Shown piece after piece: positions 1 through 5,064 of a stretch of DNA of 5,529 nt. The stretch spans positions 1-5,529 of the forward strand of contig JACMJO010000499.1 in NCBI GenBank assembly GCA_014380605.1, in the 5' to 3' direction. Below the pieces are notes generated by a model. The model searched no databases. It had not been told where the DNA came from and worked only from the letters and a program-made list of their open reading frames with translations. The stretch's first letter is position 1. Each line of letters opens with the position of its first letter. The position numbers and the translations under genes were made by a program. Origin of the DNA: Fimbriimonadaceae bacterium (GTDB lineage Bacteria > Armatimonadota > Fimbriimonadia > Fimbriimonadales > Fimbriimonadaceae).

Positions 1-212
1 AGGTCGGTGCTCTCTGCACGATTCGGGTCGGCCATGGGACTTCTGAGCCTATCGGTCTCCGGTCAGAGGTTCGGCACTCGGTCGTTATCGAGGGAAGCGA
101 CCTGTTCACCACCGGAATGAAGTTCATGCCGGAAACGCATGCCGATAGGATGGCGATCGCAGAGTACGTCCACGCGATCTTCCAGCGGCAGTGCGACAAC
201 CTCTTGGTCTAA
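1..212 (+). CDS. C-terminal part of a PilZ-domain-like protein (5' end outside window)
   Basis: The reading frame is open from base 3 to a TAA at 210-212 and gives about 69 residues with no start, so this is the 3' end of a gene that begins to the left of the window. The visible protein has alternating beta-strand-like segments, then a GMKF segment, then a helix (residues about 50-64, ending in AIFQRQ). This is the usual layout of the second half of a PilZ domain: the last strands, a 'G(V/M)xF' strand and a closing helix. The diagnostic RxxxR and D/NxSxxG motifs would lie upstream and cannot be seen, so c-di-GMP binding cannot be judged. Two more PilZ genes lie at the right end of the window, which makes the assignment more plausible. 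Another small beta-barrel protein is possible. Confidence 0.6.
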   Translation, partial: VGALCTIRVGHGTSEPIGLRSEVRHSVVIEGSDLFTTGMKFMPETHADRMAIAEYVHAIFQRQCDNLLV

Positions 213-216
213 ACAA

Positions 217-260
217 TAGATAGGAACAATAGGACATATCAGCCCTATTGTTCCTATCTA
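217..260. terminator. Perfect 17-bp inverted repeat between convergent genes, probable bidirectional 3' hairpin
   Basis: TAGATAGGAACAATAGG (217-233) is exactly reverse-complementary to 244-260, with a 10-nt loop (234-243). It starts 4 nt after the PilZ-like stop and ends 18 nt before the A-type carrier stop, where a bidirectional terminator is expected. The plus-strand exit has no T-run. The minus-strand exit reads TTGTTTAGAC, which is weakly T-rich. It could therefore be an intrinsic terminator for the minus gene, an RNA-stabilising hairpin for both, or a copy of a small palindromic repeat. Confidence 0.6.
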
Positions 261-278
261 CTGGAGCACTCCTCGTTC

Positions 279-659
279 TTAGCCTTTGCTACTGCAAGAG
301 CCACAGCCGCCGCCCGTTGAGCCTTCTGACTCGGCCGTCTTGAAGGATGATCCGCAACCGCAACCACTTACTGCGTTTGGGTTTTCGATTTTGAATCCGC
401 CGCCCAACACGTCGTCCACGTAGTCCACCGAGCTACCGCTCATGTGGTTCAGGCTCATAGGATCAACATAAATCTTGATGCCGTCATGCTCAAAAATCTG
501 ATCGCTCTCATCGGGAGCTTCGCTGTCCAGGGCCATTCCATAGGAGAGGCCGCTACAGCCACCGCCTTGGACCCAAACTCGGAGGGCAGAAGCGGCTTGA
601 TCTTGACTCTTTAGTAGGTCTTTGAGTTCGACTGCCGCGCGTTCGGTGAGGGTGATCAT
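279..659 (-). CDS. erpA: A-type iron-sulfur cluster carrier (ErpA/IscA/HesB family)
   Basis: A-type carriers accept Fe-S clusters from the assembly scaffold and pass them to apoproteins in the cytoplasm. The protein opens with MITLTERAAVELKDLL, the usual start of this family, and contains the three ligand cysteines: one in GGGCSG and two in the GCGCGSSF motif, about 65 residues later. The VDPMSL segment and the GSSVDY stretch resemble ErpA more than IscA, but the family is hard to split by eye. I chose the ATG at 657-659. A GTG at 690-692 in frame would add 11 residues, but these do not look like family sequence and have no good ribosome site, whereas GGAG lies about 11 nt before the ATG. After the core there is an extra tail of about 20 residues ending in GGGCGSCSSKG, with two further cysteines. 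The length from the ATG is 126 residues against about 107-115 usual. The gene is single, not in an isc or suf cluster, and divergent from the TetR gene. Confidence 0.92.
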   Translation of the reverse strand: MITLTERAAVELKDLLKSQDQAASALRVWVQGGGCSGLSYGMALDSEAPDESDQIFEHDGIKIYVDPMSLNHMSGSSVDYVDDVLGGGFKIENPNAVSGCGCGSSFKTAESEGSTGGGCGSCSSKG

Positions 660-675
660 TCTTTCTCGTGTCTCC

Positions 676-694
676 AAGTGGTTATACGCCACTT
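676..694. promoter_or_regulatory. Inverted repeat AAGTGG-N7-CCACTT upstream of the Fe-S carrier gene
   Basis: AAGTGG (676-681) and CCACTT (689-694) form a 6-bp inverted repeat around a 7-nt spacer. On the minus strand the spacer includes TATAAC, a possible -10 box that would place transcription start shortly before the ATG at 659. If so, the repeat would overlap the promoter and could be an operator. No convincing -35 lies at the right distance, so this is tentative. The repeat does not resemble the AACAAA-type repeats near amt and the porin. Confidence 0.25.
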
Positions 695-745
695 ACTCTT
701 ATTGTGCATCGTAAAGACGAGTTCCACTAGGGCAGTTAGCGCGGA

Positions 746-775
746 TTAAGCACATCTTGACCAGAAACCGATAAT
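746..775 (+). promoter_or_regulatory. Possible promoter of the TetR-family gene (near-leaderless)
   Basis: GATAAT at 770-775 is a good -10 box. TTAAGC at 746-751 is a poor -35 (three of six consensus bases) at an 18-bp spacing. Transcription would begin near 782-783, only a few bases before the ATG at 786, giving an almost leaderless mRNA. This fits the absence of any Shine-Dalgarno sequence before that ATG. It is an inference from spacing alone. Confidence 0.35.
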
Positions 776-785
776 ATTCCGCAGA

Positions 786-1328
786 ATGAGCAGTAAAGAA
801 CGGATTCTGAAAGCGGCTGGCCAGTTCTTTGGCGCCAAGCCTTACGCCGAAGTTTCCATCGCTCCGATCCTGGCGACGGCAGACGTCCAGCCTCCGACCA
901 TGTACTACCACTTTGGCGACAAGGAAGGTTTGTACGTGGCATGGGTTCAAGAGGCGTTCGGCCCTCTACGCACACACCTGACCATTCGGCAAACCGCGAC
1001 GCTTGCCGATGGGCTAGCCGCCTATTCGCTCATTTACTTCAACATGGTGAATTTCGACGTGCCTCAGGTTGTTCGCGATGTCGAGTCATTGGTGAGGACC
1101 GAATCCAAGGAGCAGGTATTTGGCGCTTACTTCCAGGCAGTTTACGAACCGCTTTGCGCGGTCTTAATCGAGGGCATGGAACGTGGAGAGCTTCCCTCAG
1201 GACCCATCGGTCGAATCGCAGACCTTTTCTTGGCTGGCGTGTATGCGATTAGGGCTCAGATCGATCAGGACCCGGCAGGAACCTCGACCTGGCTCGCGTC
1301 GAGGTTCCTGCATGGACATCACTTATAG
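786..1328 (+). CDS. TetR/AcrR-family transcriptional regulator
   Basis: This 180-residue protein has the normal length and layout of a TetR-family repressor, a dimer that leaves its operator when a small ligand binds the C-terminal domain. The N-terminal DNA-binding domain spans about residues 4-50. It starts with an ERILKAAGQFF helix, and the recognition helix runs into PTMYYHFGDKEGLY, the family hallmark. Residues 60-180 are helical and too divergent to suggest a ligand. No ribosome site is seen before the ATG. The gene diverges from the Fe-S carrier and converges with the porin gene, leaving only 6 bp between the two stop codons. Its target is unknown; the porin is the most natural candidate by position, but its own upstream region holds no copy of the repeat seen upstream of the porin. 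A strong perfect hairpin lies within its last 20 codons. Confidence 0.92.
   Translation: MSSKERILKAAGQFFGAKPYAEVSIAPILATADVQPPTMYYHFGDKEGLYVAWVQEAFGPLRTHLTIRQTATLADGLAAYSLIYFNMVNFDVPQVVRDVESLVRTESKEQVFGAYFQAVYEPLCAVLIEGMERGELPSGPIGRIADLFLAGVYAIRAQIDQDPAGTSTWLASRFLHGHHL
1275..1311. terminator. Perfect 14-bp inverted repeat inside the end of the tetR-type gene
   Basis: GCAGGAACCTCGAC (1275-1288) and its exact reverse complement (1298-1311) flank a 9-nt loop. The stem is GC-rich (9 of 14 pairs) and would fold strongly in RNA from either strand. It lies in codons for AGTSTWLASRFLH of the regulator and 24 nt beyond the porin stop on the minus strand, so it is well placed as the 3' hairpin of the porin transcript. 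Neither exit has a T-tract, so classical intrinsic termination is uncertain. Confidence 0.5.
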
Positions 1329-1334
1329 CAGCGC

Positions 1335-2474
1335 CTAGAACTTAAAGGCAACTGCAAAAGTAAACGTCGACCGATTGTTCGCACCTGTTCCGTCATCTGC
1401 GAACACTGCCCGATTGGCGGCATCTCGACGGAATTCCAGTCTGAAGACAACGTTCTTCTTGAACGTGTAGTCCGCCCCGGCAGTGAATGAAGACAGGCTC
1501 AAGCCGTCGGTTCCGGACCTCACTCCACCATCGTCATTGAACGTATCGGCCCTGAAGGAAAGACCGAGTTCTGGGGAGAGTTGATATTTGGCATAACCAG
1601 CAACGCCATAGAACTTTGAATCTTCGAACGATGCGCCAGATGCGTGGTTTGCCGTGCCATAGGTTCCGTTGACGCCAACCTTGAGCTTATCTGTTGCTTG
1701 GTGCACCACGGAAGCGTCGAACAAGCAGACCTTTGCGCGAGAGTCTGTCGTAAACCCGAATCCGCCAAAGATGCCGTTATCGTTGGCAAACTTGCTTCCT
1801 TCCTCAGCCAGGTAGTAGTTGCAGTAAATCGTAGTCTTTGAGCTTGCAACATAGGCAACCGAGAGAATCCCGGCTTTGTTCTTGCCGCTGTCCTCCACCT
1901 CGTTCCAGCCCTGGGCAATAATGGCCGTGCCGGTGAGCTTGGAGGTCAACGGCGCAGACACTCGCACGCCCGTGTGGTAAATGGGCTGGGCGAACGTGTA
2001 GACGAAGGATCGGGAGTGTTGGTCGTTGTTAATGCTCTCGGCGACCTCATAACCGATCGGCGTCGAGAACTTTCCGAGGTCCACGGTGATCGGCGTCTTT
2101 CCGCCAAAGGTGTAAGTCGCGTAAAGCTGGTGAAACGCTTCATATGCTCGGTTAGCGGGTTCGCCAAGGTTGATCAACTCGGCGTTTTTTCCGACCGTCA
2201 GATTAGCGACAAATCCTATCGCGTGGCTATTTGACGGCTTGTAAGCGACATTGAGTTGGCCGACCGCGATGCTTCCGCGATCTCGATAGATATCGAACTG
2301 GCGGCCAAACAGCAAAGGCTCGGATGGTTTTCTTGAATCGTACTGATAGTACGTGTCAAGGAAGCCACTGAAGGACCAGTCCTTGTCGTCGGTCGCGTTG
2401 GCAACGGTGACCGTGCCTAAGAGGACAGCGAGCACCATCGGTCGCGAACGTCGAAAAGTTGTTTTGTGATTCAT
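1335..2474 (-). CDS. Outer-membrane beta-barrel porin, BBP2/OmpL-like family
   Basis: The 379-residue protein begins with a signal peptide: basic stretch KTTFRRSR, hydrophobic core MVLAVLLGTVTV, and likely cleavage after ANA at residue 27. The mature part starts with FSGFLDTYYQYD and continues with a segment of the form 'DLGKFSTPIGYEVAE...SRSFVYTFAQPIYHTGVR...GWN' over residues about 132-191. Both are typical of the BBP2 (OmpL-like) porin family as I recall it. Amphipathic strands rich in aromatic and small residues follow, and the chain ends in Phe (AFKF), the usual outer-membrane assembly signal. It should form a diffusion channel in the outer membrane; its substrate is not readable from sequence. 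AAGG at 2483-2486 is a suitable ribosome site 8 nt before the ATG. The gene lies 189 nt downstream of amt on the same strand, suggesting a shared role in ammonium or nitrogen uptake. Two cysteines (218 and 250) in the barrel region are unusual for a porin. Confidence 0.85.
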   Translation of the reverse strand: MNHKTTFRRSRPMVLAVLLGTVTVANATDDKDWSFSGFLDTYYQYDSRKPSEPLLFGRQFDIYRDRGSIAVGQLNVAYKPSNSHAIGFVANLTVGKNAELINLGEPANRAYEAFHQLYATYTFGGKTPITVDLGKFSTPIGYEVAESINNDQHSRSFVYTFAQPIYHTGVRVSAPLTSKLTGTAIIAQGWNEVEDSGKNKAGILSVAYVASSKTTIYCNYYLAEEGSKFANDNGIFGGFGFTTDSRAKVCLFDASVVHQATDKLKVGVNGTYGTANHASGASFEDSKFYGVAGYAKYQLSPELGLSFRADTFNDDGGVRSGTDGLSLSSFTAGADYTFKKNVVFRLEFRRDAANRAVFADDGTGANNRSTFTFAVAFKF

Positions 2475-2488
2475 TGTTTAAGCCTTGT

Positions 2489-2505
2489 CTTGCCTTTTCG
2501 GCAAG
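2489..2505 (-). promoter_or_regulatory. Small hairpin in the porin 5' leader
   Basis: CTTGCC (2489-2494) and GGCAAG (2500-2505) form a 6-bp stem with a 5-nt loop, read on the minus strand as CTTGCCGAAAAGGCAAG. It ends 3 nt before the porin ribosome site (AAGG at 2483-2486). It could protect the mRNA 5' region or tune translation. The stem is short and may be chance. Confidence 0.3.
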
Positions 2506-2551
2506 CAGGAAAGGTTCCTTGATTATTGGGCAAGGGCGGTATGGCGAATCG

Positions 2552-2571
2552 AAACAAACGAATGTTTGTTT
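2552..2571. promoter_or_regulatory. Inverted repeat AAACAAAC-N4-GTTTGTTT upstream of the porin, operator-like
   Basis: The 20-bp site has 8-bp perfect arms (2552-2559 and 2564-2571) around GAAT. It lies 78-97 nt before the porin ATG and beyond the end of amt, in non-coding DNA. The size and symmetry suit a dimeric repressor such as a TetR-family protein. A related but more tightly spaced repeat lies in the amt promoter. No clear porin promoter was found next to it, so its function is inferred. Confidence 0.4.
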
Positions 2572-2625
2572 TTCTCTTGATAGCGGTTCGGCAAACTTAT
2601 CGAATTCTTGACATGAGGACCTATC

Positions 2626-2651
2626 CAGGTGCGCTCCAACGAACGCACCTG
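2626..2651 (-). terminator. Hairpin just downstream of amt
   Basis: CAGGTGCG (2626-2633) and CGCACCTG (2644-2651) form an 8-bp GC-rich stem with a 10-nt loop, starting 12 nt after the amt stop. No T-run follows on the minus strand. It may stabilise the 3' end of amt mRNA or attenuate read-through into the porin gene rather than terminate fully. Confidence 0.4.
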
Positions 2652-2663
2652 AATCTCGTGACT

Positions 2664-4025
2664 CTAGTTCGCGCCAACAAGCTCCGCCTCTTGCGAGATC
2701 GGGTGAGGAGTGAACGCTGCGTGTCCGACCAGGGCTCCGTCGAGTCCATATCCAGACTCTCCATGAATTGCCTTGTCGAGTCCGACTTCCTCAGTCTTGG
2801 GACTGACGCGCAGGCCAATAGTGACTTGAACCAACTTCGCGATGATCAGAGTCGCAACCAATGCGAATCCAGCGACCGCGCCGACGGCGATCAATTGGTT
2901 CAAGATCAGCTTGCCGCGCCCGCCGTCCAGAACAACGCCCGGGTTAATGGCGGGGGAGGCGAACACTCCGGTGAGGATCGCTCCGATCAAGCCGCCAAAG
3001 CCATGAACCGCGACCACATCTAGAGCATCGTCATACCCAAGCTTGTGCTTGAAGGAGATTGCGAAGTAGCAACCCGCTCCTGCGACGATTCCGATGAGGA
3101 TCGCGGGACCAATCCCGACGTACCCGGCGGCGGGCGTAATTCCAACGAGCCCGGCTACCAAACCGGACGCCGCCCCTATAACGGAGGCTTTGCCCTGCTT
3201 CAAATATTCGGCCAACATCCAAGCGAGCATCCCAGCTGCGGCGGCTAGGTGAGTTGTAATAAAGGCGGTGATCGCGACTTCGTTCATCGCCAAGGCAGAT
3301 CCAGCGTTGAATCCGAACCACCCAAACCACAGCATGCCTGCGCCGAGCAGGGTCAGAGTGATGTTGTTTGGAACGATGGCGGCCTGGGCGCGCTTGCCGA
3401 GGACATAGCATAGAGCCAAGGCAGAAACTCCACTCGCCAAGTGGACGACGGTTCCACCAGCAAAGTCAAGAGCGCCAAGTTTGAACAGCCAACCATCGGC
3501 GTTCCAAACCCAGCATGCAATCGGGGCGTAAACAATGATCGACCAGAGGGTCATGAACACCAAGTAGCCGCTGAACTTGATTCGTTCGGCAACTGCGCCT
3601 GAGATTAGGGCCGGAGTGATGATAGCAAACTTCATCTGAAACAGCATGAAGAGGCCAGCGGGGATCGTTTGGGTTCCGTAGGGCGTGGATACGGAAATGC
3701 CCTGCCCCCACAGGTATTCCAAACTTCCGATGAGTCCATTGGAGGACTTTCCAAAGGCAAGGGAGTATCCGACGAGCACCCAAACAATGCTGACGACGCC
3801 CATCATGGCAAAGCTCAAGAGCATCGTGTTCAGAACATTCTTCTTCTGAACCATGCCTCCATAAAAGAGCGCCAATGCAGGCGTCATAAGGAGAACGAGA
3901 GCGGTGGCCACGATGAGCCAGGCGCTATCGCCTTTATCAATAACGGGTTTGGCAACATCCTGCGCCCAAGCAGGCATCGCCAATAACGACAACGAACAAA
4001 CGGGGAGTAAGCGAACGACGCGCAC
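2664..4025 (-). CDS. amt: Ammonium transporter, Amt/MEP/Rh family
   Basis: Amt proteins are trimeric inner-membrane channels that take up ammonium. I place the start at the GTG of 4023-4025, giving 453 residues, because GGAGG lies 6 nt before it and a signal peptide follows directly (VRVVRLLPVCSLSLLAMPAWA, cleaved before QD). An in-frame ATG at 4103 would add 26 residues but sits inside the predicted -35 box. After the signal peptide come about 11 hydrophobic segments. Family landmarks, numbered from the GTG: ALALFYGGMVQKKNVLN near residue 50, ITPALISGAVAERIKF near 135-151, the first pore His in GGTVVHLASG (about 195), WFGWFGFNAGS (about 233-243) and the second pore His in VVAVHGFGG (about 341). 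The tail has LRVSPKTEEVGLDKAIHGESGY, the conserved cytoplasmic part that usually contacts the PII protein GlnK. No glnK is in the window. The porin gene follows downstream and a ferredoxin gene diverges upstream. Confidence 0.97.
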   Translation of the reverse strand: MRVVRLLPVCSLSLLAMPAWAQDVAKPVIDKGDSAWLIVATALVLLMTPALALFYGGMVQKKNVLNTMLLSFAMMGVVSIVWVLVGYSLAFGKSSNGLIGSLEYLWGQGISVSTPYGTQTIPAGLFMLFQMKFAIITPALISGAVAERIKFSGYLVFMTLWSIIVYAPIACWVWNADGWLFKLGALDFAGGTVVHLASGVSALALCYVLGKRAQAAIVPNNITLTLLGAGMLWFGWFGFNAGSALAMNEVAITAFITTHLAAAAGMLAWMLAEYLKQGKASVIGAASGLVAGLVGITPAAGYVGIGPAILIGIVAGAGCYFAISFKHKLGYDDALDVVAVHGFGGLIGAILTGVFASPAINPGVVLDGGRGKLILNQLIAVGAVAGFALVATLIIAKLVQVTIGLRVSPKTEEVGLDKAIHGESGYGLDGALVGHAAFTPHPISQEAELVGAN

Positions 4026-4074
4026 TTCCGACCTCCAGACCAGAAAATCTTCCGCGCCGTTGCAGATTGAAAGA

Positions 4075-4103
4075 ATCTTAACAAAGATTTGTTGAAATGC
4101 CAA
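4075..4103 (-). promoter_or_regulatory. Sigma70-type promoter of amt
   Basis: On the minus strand TTGGCA (4098-4103; five of six consensus bases) is followed by exactly 17 bp and then TAAGAT (4075-4080; four of six). Transcription would start near 4068, giving a leader of about 43 nt before the GTG at 4025, with GGAGG at 4032-4036. This is the best promoter in the window. No sigma54-type (NtrC-dependent) element is visible here. Confidence 0.6.
4080..4093. promoter_or_regulatory. Inverted repeat AACAAA-GA-TTTGTT within the amt promoter
   Basis: Perfect 6-bp arms (4080-4085 and 4088-4093) around GA occupy the space between the predicted -35 and -10 boxes. A protein bound here would block the polymerase. 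The arms match the core of the repeat upstream of the porin (2552-2571), but the arms here are 2 nt apart, against 6 nt there for the same hexamers. A common regulator is therefore possible but not secure. Confidence 0.35.
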
Positions 4104-4192
4104 CTATCATTTTTGCGACAGGCCGATGACACGCCCGGGACCGGCGTATTTCAATGTGTTAAACTCTCCGAGCCTTGGATGGAAATCGATAG

Positions 4193-4438
4193 ATGCCTTA
4201 CGTAATTGCTGAACCCTGTATCGGAGTAAAAGACAAATCCTGTATGACCGTTTGTCCGGTCGACTGTATCTACGAAGGCGAAGAACAGCTTTACATCAAC
4301 CCTGACGAGTGCATCGACTGCGGGCTATGCGAGCCAGAGTGCCCCGTGACCGCTATCTTTGTGGACACAGACGTGCCAGCACAGTGGCGGACCTTTATAG
4401 AGAAGAACCGCGTCGAGTCGCTGAAGATTTCTGGCTAG
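4193..4438 (+). CDS. fdxA: Seven-iron ferredoxin ([3Fe-4S][4Fe-4S])
   Basis: This is an 81-residue soluble electron carrier. Cysteines lie at 9, 17, 21, 25, 40, 43, 46 and 50. By analogy with Azotobacter FdI and Thermus ferredoxin, C9, C17 and C50 should hold a [3Fe-4S] cluster, and C21, C40, C43 and C46 a [4Fe-4S] cluster, leaving C25 free. The first motif reads CIGVKDKSC, so the extra Cys needed for a second four-iron cluster is absent. Conserved blocks VCPVDCIYEG and PDECIDCGLCEPECPVTAIF and the tail QWRTFIEKN match the family, and the length is normal. GGA at 4181-4183 is a weak ribosome site 9 nt before the ATG. No convincing promoter was found. It diverges from amt and converges with a PilZ gene, its stop sharing CTAG with that gene's stop. 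The electron partner is unknown. Confidence 0.95.
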   Translation: MPYVIAEPCIGVKDKSCMTVCPVDCIYEGEEQLYINPDECIDCGLCEPECPVTAIFVDTDVPAQWRTFIEKNRVESLKISG

Positions 4439-5064
4439 GCCGCTTTGGCAACCGAACTGGCCGTCGACTGAACGAGGCGAAGCCACATGGCCCTAGAGAG
4501 TCGGTCATCAAACTCGACTTGAAATCCTACGCGGTACATGCTTTGAGATTCGGCATCTGGACGACAGTAGCGAACTAGACCGGCGCACTCGAAGTAGGTC
4601 GATTGTGCCTGTACCATGAGTCGCACTCTGGCAAATCGAGGGATTTGATCTCGCACAAGAACCCCGATCCCACTTGCAGAAACATCCACCGCCTGGGCGA
4701 GGACGGACAAGTCAGATCCACTAATAGAAACCGATATCCCTTCGGCTCGGTATCGAGCCTCTTGGCCAGGAGTTGAGAAGACGGGCTCGCCGACTACGCT
4801 TAGTTGAAGCGACGCGCCTGCGGCCCGAGTAAGAATGCAGGGGAGGCCCACGTTTGCCATGTCCACGGCGGCCTCAAGGTTGAATCGGTTGCCCACTTCC
4901 ACGGCGATGGAGTCCTTCAGTTCGACTTCAACTTGCTTGGAAGCAACCGACCTAATCCAACCCGAGAAGAACTTGAGGTCGGTCAACCTTTGGAGGCGGC
5001 ATCTCGTTCCGCGCAAGTCTTCAATCGAGAACTCTCTCACGCGGCCTTCAAGAAATTCCGCCAT
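4435..5064 (-). CDS. PilZ-domain protein with YcgR-like N-terminal region
   Basis: The 209-residue protein has two parts. Residues about 15-95 are strand-rich (KQVEVELKD, GLPCILTR, ASLQLSVVGEP), like the N-terminal barrel of YcgR-type proteins. Residues about 100-200 are a PilZ domain, with D127-V-S-A-S-G132 matching the D/NxSxxG motif, then VRLMVQAQSTYFECAGLVRY and a YRVGFQVEF strand before a final helix. PilZ domains usually bind cyclic di-GMP through RxxxR. Here that region reads EARYRAEGI and neither Arg has a second Arg four residues on, so binding may be lost or altered. GGAGG lies 7 nt before the ATG, a strong ribosome site. The start lies inside the end of the upstream PilZ gene (28-nt overlap), implying translational coupling. 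A role in motility, surface or secretion control is the family expectation only. Confidence 0.8.
   Translation of the reverse strand: MAEFLEGRVREFSIEDLRGTRCRLQRLTDLKFFSGWIRSVASKQVEVELKDSIAVEVGNRFNLEAAVDMANVGLPCILTRAAGASLQLSVVGEPVFSTPGQEARYRAEGISVSISGSDLSVLAQAVDVSASGIGVLVRDQIPRFARVRLMVQAQSTYFECAGLVRYCRPDAESQSMYRVGFQVEFDDRLSRAMWLRLVQSTASSVAKAA

Noticed and set aside
699..975. Two minus-strand frames of about 80 codons over the start of the TetR-family gene
   Set aside because: They are antisense to the DNA-binding domain codons, show no family features or ribosome site, and are best seen as shadow frames.
786..1328. Autoregulation of the TetR-family gene through the AACAAA-type repeat
   Set aside because: No copy of that repeat occurs in the 660-785 region upstream of the gene, so autoregulation through it is not supported.
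2608..2613. Perfect TTGACA (-35 consensus) on the plus strand downstream of amt
   Set aside because: No -10 box at 16-18 bp (the position reads GCGCTC) and no plus-strand gene follows.
2475..2663. Possible glnK or other small gene between amt and the porin
   Set aside because: At 189 nt the gap is too short for a PII protein and no coding frame with protein-like features was found; it holds only a hairpin and inverted repeats.
2526..3023. Plus-strand open frame of 165 codons antisense to the end of amt
   Set aside because: Mostly overlaps the clear amt coding region on the other strand, has no recognisable protein features, and its composition (Gln/Asp/Arg-rich end) is what antisense of a membrane protein gives.
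4081..4105. Possible sigma54 (-24/-12) promoter for amt, starting TGGCAT
   Set aside because: The TTGCA-type -12 element is absent at the required distance, whereas the same region fits a sigma70 promoter with a 17-bp spacer.
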